Below are positions 1-8,017 of a stretch of DNA of 22,739 nucleotides, piece after piece; the stretch's first letter is position 1; the number at the start of each line of letters is the position of its first letter. This DNA comes from Pseudomonadota bacterium. Lineage in GTDB: Bacteria > Pseudomonadota > Gammaproteobacteria > Steroidobacterales > Steroidobacteraceae. The stretch lies in assembly GCA_023433705.1 (NCBI GenBank), contig JAEYUC010000089.1:1-22739 (forward strand), given 5' to 3'. The notes beneath the pieces were generated by a model, which was given only the letters and a program-made list of their open reading frames with translations, ran no database searches and was not told the DNA's origin. The translations under genes and the position numbers were made by a program.

Positions 1-7
1 GCGTCGA

Positions 8-36
8 GCTAACTCAGCGATTTCTCACCCGGCACC
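8..36 (-). repeat. Single copy of the dispersed repeat at the end of the EAL gene
   Basis: Read on the minus strand this segment gives GGTGCCGGGTGAGAAATCGC followed by TGAGTTAG. It matches the right copy at 7369-7397 over about 28 bases with a few mismatches. Its first bases encode the last residues (Gly-Ala-Gly) and the TGA stop of the EAL protein, so the repeat begins inside the coding region. The remaining bases 1-24 hold no gene. Confidence 0.6.
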
Positions 37-1686
37 TACCTTCCGGCGGGGTGCGAGGATTCTGTCCAAGAGGTCGGGTAGTGGCGTCGCGGGACAGAAG
101 AGGTGGCCTTGTCCTTCGAGGCATTGCTCGGCGATCAGGAACTGCACCTGCGCCTCCGTTTCGATGCCTTCGGCGACGATGCGCAGCCCGAACGCGCGGC
201 CGAGCGCGATCGCCGCGCGGCAGATCGCACGCGCCTCGTGGTCGTGTCCGACTTCTTCCACGAAGGAGCGGTCGATCATGATTCCATCGAGCGGACTCGC
301 TCGCAGGCGCCCCAGCGACACGTAGCCCGTGCCGAAATCGTCCACCAGCACGCGCACACCCTGGCCGCGCAGCTGGTGCAACGCCGCGAGTCCGGACCTT
401 CCGGTCGACAACATCTGTTCGGTGATCTCGAGATCGAGGTGGCCGACATCGACGCCGGCCGTCGCGGCGGCATTCGTGACGTCCTCGGCGAGGCTCTCCG
501 CGGAGAGATACTGGCGGCCGACGTTCACCGAGACGCGGATATTCGGCAGGCCACGCTCCGCGAAACTCGCAAGATCGCGGCAGGCACGCCGCAACACCCA
601 GCGACCGAGCTGCACCGAGAGCCCGGACAATTCCGCGATCGGCAGGAACTCCGACGTCGGCACCAGGCCGCGGATCTTGTGCGGCCAGCGCAGGAAGGCC
701 TCGACCGCGACGATTTCCCGCGTGGCGAGCAGGTAACGCGGCTGATAGTGCAGTTCGAGCTCGTCGTTCTGGATCGCGCGCGTGAGTTCCTGCTGCCAGT
801 CCAGGCGCGTGAGCGAGGCAATGCGCAGCGTGTCGGAGTAGAACAGCACGGTGCGGTCCTTGCCCTCGCGACGGATCGAATCGAGCGTCGTCAGCGCGCG
901 CTCGATGAGCTCGGCGGCGCGTTCGCCGTCGGAGCCCGACAACGTGACGCCCGCGCGCGCCGCGAGCTGGAAAAGCTGTCCCTCGAGATCGACCGGATGC
1001 CGCAGCGCCTGCATCAGGCTATCCACCGTGGCGTCGGCATCCGCGCGCGAGCGGATGTCCGTGAGCAGCACGCCGATCACGTCGTCGGAAACCCGCGCGA
1101 TGCGCGGCAGGTTGGAGCGGCCTTCGGGCAGCGTGTCGGTGATGGACTTCGCCGCGTGTTCGACCAGCCGGTTCGCGAGCGCGGAATCGAACACCCGCTG
1201 GTAGGTCGCGTATCCGCCGATGTGGATCAGCACGACGCCGACGGTGTCCTCGCGCAGCGCGGCCATGTCGAGCGCCATCCGCAGCGATTTCTCGAAGCCG
1301 TCGCGGTGCGGGAGCATCGCGCTCGAACCTTGGGGATACAGCCCAGAATCGTTGGACGTCGCGCCGGCGCCCAGGTCGCGGCACACCACCAGTGCGCGGT
1401 CGAAGCCCTGCACCTGGAAGCGCACCTCGTACTTGATGTCCCCGTCGCGATAACGCTGCTGCGCCGGTTTGCGCGTCTTCAGGATGCGGCGCACGGTCTG
1501 CAGCATGTGCGTCGCGATCGCCTCGTTGAAGACCTCCGCGAGCGGTCGTCCCGGGATTTCCGTTTCGGTCGCGGCCAGGCCGCGCACGGCGTTGCCGCCG
1601 AGGCACGAGAGGATCGTCCCATCACGCCGCACGGTGAGCGCGAGGTCGGGCAGGGCGCTCGCGAGCTGCTGCTGGATGTCGTCCAT
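25..1686 (-). CDS. PAS / degenerate GGDEF / EAL domain protein (c-di-GMP phosphodiesterase-like, possibly inactive)
   Basis: The protein has 553 residues and no obvious membrane segment or signal peptide, so it is probably cytoplasmic. Residues about 5-105 look like a PAS domain and 125-285 like a GGDEF fold. The cyclase motif is replaced by VSDDV (199-203), so cyclase activity is not expected. The EAL domain covers about 297-545. Visible motifs are EAF in place of EAL (E329), N388 in SVNVG, E420 in LEITE, D449-D450 in DDFGTGY, E506 in AEGIE and Q526. The conserved lysine of the usual KIDRSFV motif is Met470 (IMIDRSFV), so hydrolysis of c-di-GMP is doubtful and the domain may only bind it. 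The start lies 9 bases after the stop of the upstream GGDEF gene; its Shine-Dalgarno AGGA overlaps that TAG stop, which suggests coupled translation. The last codons and TGA stop lie inside a dispersed repeat. The domain call is firm; the activity call is inference. Confidence 0.93.
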   Translation of the reverse strand: MDDIQQQLASALPDLALTVRRDGTILSCLGGNAVRGLAATETEIPGRPLAEVFNEAIATHMLQTVRRILKTRKPAQQRYRDGDIKYEVRFQVQGFDRALVVCRDLGAGATSNDSGLYPQGSSAMLPHRDGFEKSLRMALDMAALREDTVGVVLIHIGGYATYQRVFDSALANRLVEHAAKSITDTLPEGRSNLPRIARVSDDVIGVLLTDIRSRADADATVDSLMQALRHPVDLEGQLFQLAARAGVTLSGSDGERAAELIERALTTLDSIRREGKDRTVLFYSDTLRIASLTRLDWQQELTRAIQNDELELHYQPRYLLATREIVAVEAFLRWPHKIRGLVPTSEFLPIAELSGLSVQLGRWVLRRACRDLASFAERGLPNIRVSVNVGRQYLSAESLAEDVTNAAATAGVDVGHLDLEITEQMLSTGRSGLAALHQLRGQGVRVLVDDFGTGYVSLGRLRASPLDGIMIDRSFVEEVGHDHEARAICRAAIALGRAFGLRIVAEGIETEAQVQFLIAEQCLEGQGHLFCPATPLPDLLDRILAPRRKVGAG

Positions 1687-1695
1687 GCGGATGTC

Positions 1696-4600
1696 CTAAC
1701 GCGCCTCGCGCAGCACACGCAGCGCGTTCACGGTGTCGTCGCTGCCGCGCGTGGATGAGTGTTCGATGATGATCCCGTTGGCGATGAGCGCGTCGACGTT
1801 GGTCTCGACCGCGCCGATGACCGAATTGAGCTGCGCCACGTCCTCGGTGCCGAACCAGCCGCGCCAGGCATTGCGGCCGCGCTTGGCGCGATACAACGCG
1901 AGGTCCGCGATCTTGATCGCCTGTTCCCAGCTCACGGCCTCGGGCTTGCCCGGAACGAAGGGCAGACAGGTGAAACCGATGCTGCAGCTCGTGCGCACGA
2001 CCGCGCCCTTGGGCAACACGCACTTGAGCTTGGCGATGCGCTCGCGGATGCGCTCCGCGAGGATGGTGGCGTGTTCGACGTGATGAGCCTGCGCGACGAC
2101 GACGAACTCGTCGCCGCCCCAGCGCGCGAGCATGTCGTCCGGGCGGATCGCGGCGCGCAGCGTCTTCGCGATCTCGATGATGACCTCGTCGCCGGCGGCG
2201 TGGCCGTGCTGATCGTTGATGGGCTTCAGCGCATCGAGATCGATGATCATGATGGCGAGACCCTGGGCGCCATTGGACTCCGCCAGCTTGCGCGGGAACT
2301 GCTGCATCAGGTAACGGCGGTTCGCGAGGCCGGTCAGCGTATCGGTGTAGCTGGCCATCTCCAGGCGGCGGTTGGCGTCCTCGAGCTCTCGATAACGCTG
2401 CGCGAGCTCGTAGGTGCGGTCGCTGACCTGCTGCTCGAGCTCGAGGCGCAGGGCCGCCGCGCGCGCGATGCGACGCTGCTGCGCGTACCAGACGCCGAGC
2501 AGCATGAGCATCGCGACGATCGTGTAACCGAAGAACGCCCATTTCGACAGCCACGGAGAAGGAGCCACGTCGATGGGCAGCGCGAGATCCTGCGTGCTCC
2601 ACACGCCGTCGCTGTTGCTCGCGCGCACGCGGAACACGTAGTTTCCGCCCGGCAGGTTCGTGTAGGTCGCCGCGCGGCGCTCGTCGGCGCGCACCCAGTC
2701 CTTGTCGAAGCCGTCGAGCTTGTATTCGTAGCGGTTCGCGCGCGGGTCGGCGAAATCGAGCGCGGCGAACCGCAGCGTGATCACGTCTTCCTTGTGGCCG
2801 AGACGCAGGCGTTCGATGCGCTCCTCGGGCACACCCACGTCACCCGGCGTGTTCAGCTTGAGGAACTGAGTGAGCACCACGCGCGGCGGACGCTCGTTGA
2901 ATTCGAGCACTTCCGGGTAGAACGCGTTGAAGCCGGCGTTTCCGCCGAAATACAACTTGCCGCTGCGATCGCGGTAGTGAGCGCCGAAATTGAATTCCTC
3001 GGCCTGCAGGCCGTGCAGGCGGTGGAAACGCTGCACCGCGCCGTTCCTGGGGTCGAGCCGCGCCAGTCCGAAGTTGGTGCTGATCCAGATGTTGCCGGTG
3101 CCGTCCGCGCGCAGGCCGTAGACGGAGTTGTTGGGCAGTCCGCGCGCCTCGGAGTAGTTCTCGAAGCGCAGGTTGGCCGGCGCCTCGCCCGGATTCACGA
3201 CGCGGTCGAGCCCGCCCGCGCGCGTGCCGATCCAGACCCGGCCGTTGTCGTCCACGAGGATCGAGTAGATAGTGTCGTCGCTGAGCGAGTCGAGCTGCTT
3301 CGCATCGCGCTTGTAGTAGTGGATCCGGCGCGACTTCGCGTCCCAGACGTTGAGGCCGCCGCCATCCGTGCCGATCCAGACGTGCCCGGTTCGGTCGCGC
3401 GCCAGCGCGGTCACGCGGCCGCTCGACAGGTGCAGGCCGTCTTCCGGGCCCGGCCGCAGGTTCTCGAAGCGGCGCGAGCGCGCGTCGAAGCGCGAGATGC
3501 CGCCGCCGTACGTACCGGCCCAGACCTGGTGATCCACCTCGAGCAGGCTCATCACGCCGGTCGCGGCGAGCGACGTCGGCACGGTCGGATCGTGCTGGAA
3601 GCTCTCGGCGCGCAGCGTGTGAGGATCGAAGCGGTTGAGTCCGCCGCTCATGGTACCGACCCAGACCGAGCCGTCGGTGGTCTCCAACATCGTCATCACG
3701 CGGTCGTCGCTGAGCGAGTTGCGCGCGCCCGCGACGTGCCGCACGTGCGTGACCTGCGAGGTCGAGCGGTCCAGAACGTTGATGCCCTTGCCGAAGGTGC
3801 CGATCCACAACCGTCCCTGCGGATCCTCCGCGAACGAGGTGACGTTGCGATCGGTGAAGCCGTCGGCCGCGCTCGCCTGCGAATGACCGAAGGACCAGGT
3901 GCGCGGATTCCACTTCGCGAGGCCGCCGGTCTTCGTGCCTATCCACAGGCTGCCGCCGCGATCCTCGAACAGCGAGACGATGTAGTCGTCCGGCAGCGAG
4001 CGCGGCTCGGCGGGGTCGCGCGTGTAGCTGGAAAAAGTCTCGGTGGCGGTGTTGAGCCAGGCGAGACCGCGCATCGTTCCGACCCAGAGCCGGCCCGCGG
4101 TGTCGAACAACAGCGCGCAGATGCGATCGGAAGGCAGCGAGTTCGCGCCGGGTTTGCCCGAAGATTCCGCCTGGCGATACACGCGCCAGTCGCCGGCGCG
4201 CGGCTCGAAGCGTGCGAGGCCCGCATCGGTACCGATCCAGATCATGCCGTCGGGGGACTCGGTGAGCGCGCGCACGCGCACGCCCTGGTCGCCGGCGATT
4301 CCGGTCGGCAACGCGATGCGGGTCACCGCTAGCGTCGTACCGGAAATCCGGTCGAGCCCGCGATTGTTGGCGACGAGCGTATCGCCGTTGCGCAGGATGA
4401 GGATCGCGTTGATGGAGTCGTCGGAAAGGGAACGGCCATCGCCGGGCTTGCTCGTGAATCGCTTCAGCTCGTGCGAGCGCACGTCGTAGACCGCAAGACC
4501 GTCATCGCGTGTGCCTATCCACAGGCGGCCGAGCCGGTCGCGCGCGAGACTGCGCGCACGCTGCAGCCAGGGCTCGTCGCTCAACGCGGTGGGCGCTTCG

Positions 4601-4992
4601 AGTTTTCCGGTGCGCGCATTGCGGAACACGATGCCGCCGCCGTCGGTGCCGATCCACAGGCCTTCCTCGGTTGCCGCGAGCGAGTAGATCCACGGGGCAG
4701 GCAGGGAGTCGGCGTCACCGCGAATGTGACGGAGCTGCCGGAAGTCGTAGCCGTCGAAGCGATTGAGCCCGTCCTCGGTGCCGAACCACATGAAGCCTTC
4801 GCTGTCCTGCGCGATGGCATTCACGGCGTGTTGCGACAGTCCTTCCTCGAGGCTGTAGCGCTGCACGCTGAGCGGCGGCGCGGAGTGGGCGAGAGAGGTG
4901 AACGGGAATGCGGAGAACGCCAGGCAGAGTGTTGCGAACACCGCGTGCAAGCGGTGCCTGGGAGGCCTGGTTGTTCCCCACTCTTCTGGCAT
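1696..4992 (-). CDS. Periplasmic two-propeller sensor diguanylate cyclase (Reg_prop, Y_Y_Y, TM, GGDEF)
   Basis: The protein has 1098 residues. A signal peptide ends near residue 38 (hydrophobic 16-35). Repeats of about 46 residues with WIGT/WVGT/WFGT cores occur near 69, 113, 158, 207 (degenerate), 252, 303, 350, 396, 444, 491, 539, 587, 636 and 681. Fourteen blades suggest two seven-bladed propellers, as in hybrid two-component sensors. A Y_Y_Y-type domain (about 735-808) is followed by one membrane helix (818-836), a coiled coil (845-880) and a GGDEF domain (about 885-1045). The GGDEF motif is intact (959-963), the metal-site aspartate is in IDLD (918-920), and RPDD (950-953) five residues before GGDEF is a complete inhibitory I-site. 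It should therefore make c-di-GMP in response to a periplasmic ligand; the ligand cannot be told. The Shine-Dalgarno before the ATG is weak, but the signal peptide supports this start. It is the first gene of the pair with the EAL gene. Confidence 0.95.
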   Translation of the reverse strand: MPEEWGTTRPPRHRLHAVFATLCLAFSAFPFTSLAHSAPPLSVQRYSLEEGLSQHAVNAIAQDSEGFMWFGTEDGLNRFDGYDFRQLRHIRGDADSLPAPWIYSLAATEEGLWIGTDGGGIVFRNARTGKLEAPTALSDEPWLQRARSLARDRLGRLWIGTRDDGLAVYDVRSHELKRFTSKPGDGRSLSDDSINAILILRNGDTLVANNRGLDRISGTTLAVTRIALPTGIAGDQGVRVRALTESPDGMIWIGTDAGLARFEPRAGDWRVYRQAESSGKPGANSLPSDRICALLFDTAGRLWVGTMRGLAWLNTATETFSSYTRDPAEPRSLPDDYIVSLFEDRGGSLWIGTKTGGLAKWNPRTWSFGHSQASAADGFTDRNVTSFAEDPQGRLWIGTFGKGINVLDRSTSQVTHVRHVAGARNSLSDDRVMTMLETTDGSVWVGTMSGGLNRFDPHTLRAESFQHDPTVPTSLAATGVMSLLEVDHQVWAGTYGGGISRFDARSRRFENLRPGPEDGLHLSSGRVTALARDRTGHVWIGTDGGGLNVWDAKSRRIHYYKRDAKQLDSLSDDTIYSILVDDNGRVWIGTRAGGLDRVVNPGEAPANLRFENYSEARGLPNNSVYGLRADGTGNIWISTNFGLARLDPRNGAVQRFHRLHGLQAEEFNFGAHYRDRSGKLYFGGNAGFNAFYPEVLEFNERPPRVVLTQFLKLNTPGDVGVPEERIERLRLGHKEDVITLRFAALDFADPRANRYEYKLDGFDKDWVRADERRAATYTNLPGGNYVFRVRASNSDGVWSTQDLALPIDVAPSPWLSKWAFFGYTIVAMLMLLGVWYAQQRRIARAAALRLELEQQVSDRTYELAQRYRELEDANRRLEMASYTDTLTGLANRRYLMQQFPRKLAESNGAQGLAIMIIDLDALKPINDQHGHAAGDEVIIEIAKTLRAAIRPDDMLARWGGDEFVVVAQAHHVEHATILAERIRERIAKLKCVLPKGAVVRTSCSIGFTCLPFVPGKPEAVSWEQAIKIADLALYRAKRGRNAWRGWFGTEDVAQLNSVIGAVETNVDALIANGIIIEHSSTRGSDDTVNALRVLREAR

Positions 4993-5100
4993 TTTGTAAA
5001 GACCGGACGACTCCGATCCATATCGTAGATGCCAGCGGAAAAACTCTATGTGATTGGCGTCAGAAGCCCCGTTCAGTCCGCGCCGCGAAGGGGCGCTGCC

Positions 5101-5121
5101 CCCGCATAAGTGTGATGCGGG
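5101..5121. promoter_or_regulatory. Perfect 7-bp dyad between the HAD gene and the sensor cyclase gene
   Basis: CCCGCAT and ATGCGGG form a perfect inverted repeat with a 7-base spacer. It follows a smaller GGGGC/GCCCC hairpin at 5090-5102. It sits in the 148-base gap downstream of the HAD phosphatase stop and upstream of the propeller-GGDEF start, both on the minus strand. There is no T-run, so a Rho-independent terminator is unlikely. An operator or mRNA hairpin is possible. The rest of the gap shows no convincing promoter. Confidence 0.3.
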
Positions 5122-5140
5122 TCACGCGCGCCGGGCCGGA

Positions 5141-5785
5141 TCAGGTCCAGTCCATGGTCGAAACGCCGGACTCCGCCGCGGCGCGGCGGGCCGCCAGGCT
5201 GCCGTTCACGAGCACCCCGCGGCGCGCGAGTTCGAGATGGGGCAGATCGGATTCGGCGTTCCCGTACGCGAACGTATCGGAGTCCTCACGGGTCGCCACG
5301 AGCTCGCGCAGGCAACGCGCCTTTTCCTCGCCGCGACGATTCGCGGTGGTCAGCGTACCGTCGAGGCGATCGCCGTCCCAGCGCACGCCGGTGCAGATCA
5401 CGAGATCGAACCCGAGCTGCCGCCCGAATTCCGGGACGTAGAAATCGACACTGGCGGACATGAGCACCAGGTAATGCCCGGCGTCGCGATGCCGGCGGAT
5501 CGTGGCGAGCGCTTCCCGGTAGCACCGCCGCTCGATCGTCTCCTTCACGAAGCGCTCGGAAGTCGCGCGCAACTCCTCCCGGGGCGTCCCGCGCAGCGTG
5601 CTGCGCAGCAGGGATTGCTTGAGCGTGGCCCGGTCTCGATCGAAGATGAAGCGGATCGCGGCCGGAAGCACGCCTAACAACCGCAGCAAAGCGAACGGCC
5701 GCCGCGCGAGGTGCCGCACGACCAGCGGAAAAAGGGTGTCGCGGTGAGTGATCGTTCCGTCGAGATCGAAGATGGCCATCGTCAT
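5141..5785 (-). CDS. HAD superfamily phosphatase, subfamily IB (SerB-like)
   Basis: The protein has 214 residues. It has the HAD motif I nucleophile in IFDLDGT (D7, D9), motif II Ser110 in LMSAS, motif III Lys155 in GEEKARCL, and motif IV as YGNAESDLP (174-182). The first acidic residue of the usual GDxxxD motif IV is Asn176, while D180 is kept. The helical cap between motifs I and II (about 20-100) fits HAD-IB (phosphoserine phosphatase-like) enzymes that act on small phosphomonoesters. The substrate cannot be named; phosphoserine, phosphoethanolamine-type and lipid-linked substrates all occur in the family. It is cytoplasmic. It is divergent from creD across 111 bases and lies upstream of the sensor cyclase gene on the same strand, with a 148-base gap that argues against tight coupling. 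An alternative start two codons downstream (MAIFDLDG) is possible. Confidence 0.88.
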   Translation of the reverse strand: MTMAIFDLDGTITHRDTLFPLVVRHLARRPFALLRLLGVLPAAIRFIFDRDRATLKQSLLRSTLRGTPREELRATSERFVKETIERRCYREALATIRRHRDAGHYLVLMSASVDFYVPEFGRQLGFDLVICTGVRWDGDRLDGTLTTANRRGEEKARCLRELVATREDSDTFAYGNAESDLPHLELARRGVLVNGSLAARRAAAESGVSTMDWT

Positions 5786-5896
5786 GATTGCGAAATCTTA
5801 CACGTCGCGCGCGCCACGATTCGCCACAATTGCACCGCGAGGTTTGCCACTTTGCGCCTCGACACTCCCGGCCGTTCGCACCAATGGGAGTGAAAG

Positions 5897-7276
5897 ATGT
5901 CCGAACGTCGCAGATTCATACCGCCGCTGCTGGCCAAACTTCTGGTCATCGGCGCCCTCGTCATACTACTGCTGATCCCGATCAGCCAGGTCGAGAGCCT
6001 GGTGGGCGAGCGGGTCCACATGCGCGAGACCGCCGCCGTCCGTGTCGCCGAGTCCTGGGGTGGACCGCAAACCACCGGGGGCGTCCTGCTCGCGATCCCG
6101 GTCGAAACGACTCGCGTGATCGTCGAACAAAGCGCCGCGGGGCGCGAGAGTCAACGCACCGAGACCGACCGCAATGTGTTGTACGTGCTGCCGGACACGC
6201 TTTCGGTGAGCGCCAATGCGGAGCCCAGCACTCGCACGGTGGGCTTGTACTCGACGCCCGTCTACCTCGCGAAGGTCACGATCAGCGGCGAGTTCCTGAC
6301 CCGCGACTTCGCGCATCTCACGCAGCCCAAGGAGGGACGGGAGGTGAAGTGGAACGAAGCCCGCCTCATGGTTCTCAATTCCGAATCGCGGGCGCTGCGT
6401 GCGGTCGATGATCTCGTCGTCGGGGGCGAACCGGGCGAGGTGGCCGCGGACGCTTACGCCGGATCGGCGGGCATCTCGACAGGCGTTCCAATCTCGGCGC
6501 TGCGTGAAAGCGCGAGCATTCCATTCCGCGTCAGGCTCACGCTCGCGGGCAGCCGGCAGTTGTCGTTCCTGCCGCTTGCGCGCAAGGCGGACATCACGAT
6601 CCAGTCGCGCTGGCCACATCCGAAGTTCGAAGGCGCGCCGGCGCCGCTCGATCCCGCGATCGGTGACGAGGGCTTCTCCGCGAAATGGTCGGTGCTCGAG
6701 ATCAATCGCTCGTTCGGCCAGAGCTGGTGGGACTCGAACGTGCGCCACGGCATGCCCGTGGAAGTGGCACTCGGGCAGAGCGCGGTCGGCGTGTCGTTCT
6801 ACGAACCCGTCGACGTGTACCAGCGCAACTACCGCGCGGTGCACTACGCGGTGCTGCTGATCGCGATCACGTTCCTCACGTTCTTCCTGTGGGAGCACGT
6901 CAGCGGCATCGCGATCCACGGCATGCAGTACCTGCTGGTGGGACTCGCGCTCGCGATGTTCTACCTGTTGCTGCTCGCGCTCTCGGAACACGTGAGCTTC
7001 GATGTCGCCTACGCGATATCGGCGGGCGCGCTGGTCGCGTTGATCACGATATATCTGACGGGCGTGCTGAAGAGTCTGCCACTGTCGCTGGGCGCCGGCG
7101 CGGGGCTCGCGACCCTGTACACGATGTTGTACTGGATCCTGCGCTCCGAGGACTACTCGCTGCTCATGGGCGCACTGCTGCTGTTCGGCGTGCTCGCGAT
7201 CCTGATGATCGCCACGCGACGAATCGACTGGACGAACGTCGCGCGACTGCAACGCGCGCGGGACGGAGTCGAGTAG
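5897..7276 (+). CDS. creD: CreD family inner membrane protein
   Basis: The protein has 459 residues. It has one N-terminal membrane helix (about 12-30) ending in LLIPISQVESLVGER, typical of CreD, then a large periplasmic beta-rich domain (about 35-310), then five membrane helices near the C-terminus (about 315 to 450). The length matches E. coli CreD (about 450). In E. coli CreD belongs to the CreBC regulon, and in Aeromonas, Stenotrophomonas and Pseudomonas it is linked to envelope stress and beta-lactam response; its biochemical role is unknown. Here there is no creBC alongside. A good Shine-Dalgarno GGGAG (5886-5890) lies 6 bases before the ATG. It is divergent from the HAD gene and convergent with the dioxygenase-like gene, with an inverted pair of repeats in the convergent gap. 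Confidence 0.92.
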   Translation: MSERRRFIPPLLAKLLVIGALVILLLIPISQVESLVGERVHMRETAAVRVAESWGGPQTTGGVLLAIPVETTRVIVEQSAAGRESQRTETDRNVLYVLPDTLSVSANAEPSTRTVGLYSTPVYLAKVTISGEFLTRDFAHLTQPKEGREVKWNEARLMVLNSESRALRAVDDLVVGGEPGEVAADAYAGSAGISTGVPISALRESASIPFRVRLTLAGSRQLSFLPLARKADITIQSRWPHPKFEGAPAPLDPAIGDEGFSAKWSVLEINRSFGQSWWDSNVRHGMPVEVALGQSAVGVSFYEPVDVYQRNYRAVHYAVLLIAITFLTFFLWEHVSGIAIHGMQYLLVGLALAMFYLLLLALSEHVSFDVAYAISAGALVALITIYLTGVLKSLPLSLGAGAGLATLYTMLYWILRSEDYSLLMGALLLFGVLAILMIATRRIDWTNVARLQRARDGVE

Positions 7277-7306
7277 CAGGACGGGTGAGTGCGCCGGCAT
7301 CCGGTT

Positions 7307-7397
7307 GGTGCCGGGTGAGAAAACACGGAGTTGACGTGCCGGGTGGGGTCGCGAGAGCAGCGCAAGCCGCTGACTCAGCGATTTATCACCCGGCACC
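7307..7397. repeat. Inverted pair of a dispersed repeat between convergent genes
   Basis: GGTGCCGGGTGAGAAA (7307-7322) and TTTATCACCCGGCACC (7382-7397) are inverted copies matching at 15 of 16 positions. A partial third copy, GTGCCGGGTGG, lies at 7336-7346. The right copy continues inward into the quasi-palindrome GCTGACTCAGC (7369-7379). The same unit occurs at the start of this window. The pair fills the gap between the ends of creD (plus) and the dioxygenase-like gene (minus), so it may form a large hairpin serving as a two-way transcription end. A REP/BIME-type repeat is the other obvious reading. No T-run follows either arm. Confidence 0.65.
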
Positions 7398-7402
7398 GAC
7401 GG

Positions 7403-7996
7403 TCAGGGAATGTTCAGCCCGAGCGCGATATCGCGGCGGGCGTACCAAGTGCCGTCGCGCTTTTCGGGAGTCGCCAGGCCATTGCCGCCCCGATGGCTCG
7501 TCTGGCGTTGGGCTGCGGTATTCAACGGGTCGTCCGTGAATTGCAGGTTGTCGATGTAGTAAGTGCCGCGGCCGGGCTCGATGATGTGCATGTGCACGTG
7601 CTCCGCGACGTTCCGGGATGGATACGCGCCCGGACGTATCGTGTCGAAGCGATAACGACCCTGCGCGTCGGTCACCGCCCAGCCGCGCAGTCGTCCGTGA
7701 CCGTTGCGCGCCGGTGGATAGATGCCGGTCGCGTCCGTGTGATACGCGTACACGATGATGCCGGCCGCCGGAACGCCGCGCGCCGTCACCACGCCCTCCA
7801 TGATCATGGGCACGCCGGGCTCGGCGGGCGGCGCGATGCGCGCGTGTGACGAGAGCTTCGCGGGCTTGTCGTCGAACACCCACTCGCAGCCCTGGCACGG
7901 GCCGCCGATGACCGGCTCGCGCGAAGCGGCGAGGGCGCCCAGCGCGTGCCCCGTGAGCAGGGCACCTCCGGTAACGAGCAGCGTACGTCGTTCCAT
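7403..7996 (-). CDS. Exported intradiol ring-cleavage dioxygenase-like protein
   Basis: The protein has 197 residues. It begins MERRTLLVTGGALLTG, a signal sequence with paired arginines that could be a Tat signal, and is mature from about residue 25. A CxxC pair (C34, C37) follows. The core matches the protocatechuate/catechol dioxygenase fold, with the four expected non-haem Fe(III) ligands: Y93 in GIYPP, Y125 in RPGAYP, H133 and H135 in HVHMH. At under 200 residues it resembles the single-domain exported members of the family rather than the PcaGH heteromer. An aromatic diol substrate is likely but unknown. Its start follows the acnA stop by 21 bases, with a strong Shine-Dalgarno GGAGGGG, so it is probably co-transcribed with acnA, an odd partner. 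The family call is good; function is inference. Confidence 0.85.
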   Translation of the reverse strand: MERRTLLVTGGALLTGHALGALAASREPVIGGPCQGCEWVFDDKPAKLSSHARIAPPAEPGVPMIMEGVVTARGVPAAGIIVYAYHTDATGIYPPARNGHGRLRGWAVTDAQGRYRFDTIRPGAYPSRNVAEHVHMHIIEPGRGTYYIDNLQFTDDPLNTAAQRQTSHRGGNGLATPEKRDGTWYARRDIALGLNIP

Positions 7997-8017
7997 CGAA
8001 TGCCCCTCCGGTGTTGG

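Noticed and set aside
103..1758. 551-codon plus-strand frame opposite the EAL gene
   Set aside because: Shadow frame with biased composition; the EAL domain on the other strand explains the region.
1759..4332. 857-codon open frame on the plus strand, opposite the sensor cyclase
   Set aside because: It is antisense to a gene with clear domains, and its translation is Arg/Ala/Val/His-rich without family motifs. Long antisense frames are expected from GC-biased third codon positions.
5966..7396. 476-codon minus-strand frame opposite creD
   Set aside because: His/Arg/Glu-rich shadow without hydrophobic or catalytic patterns; creD is clear on the plus strand.
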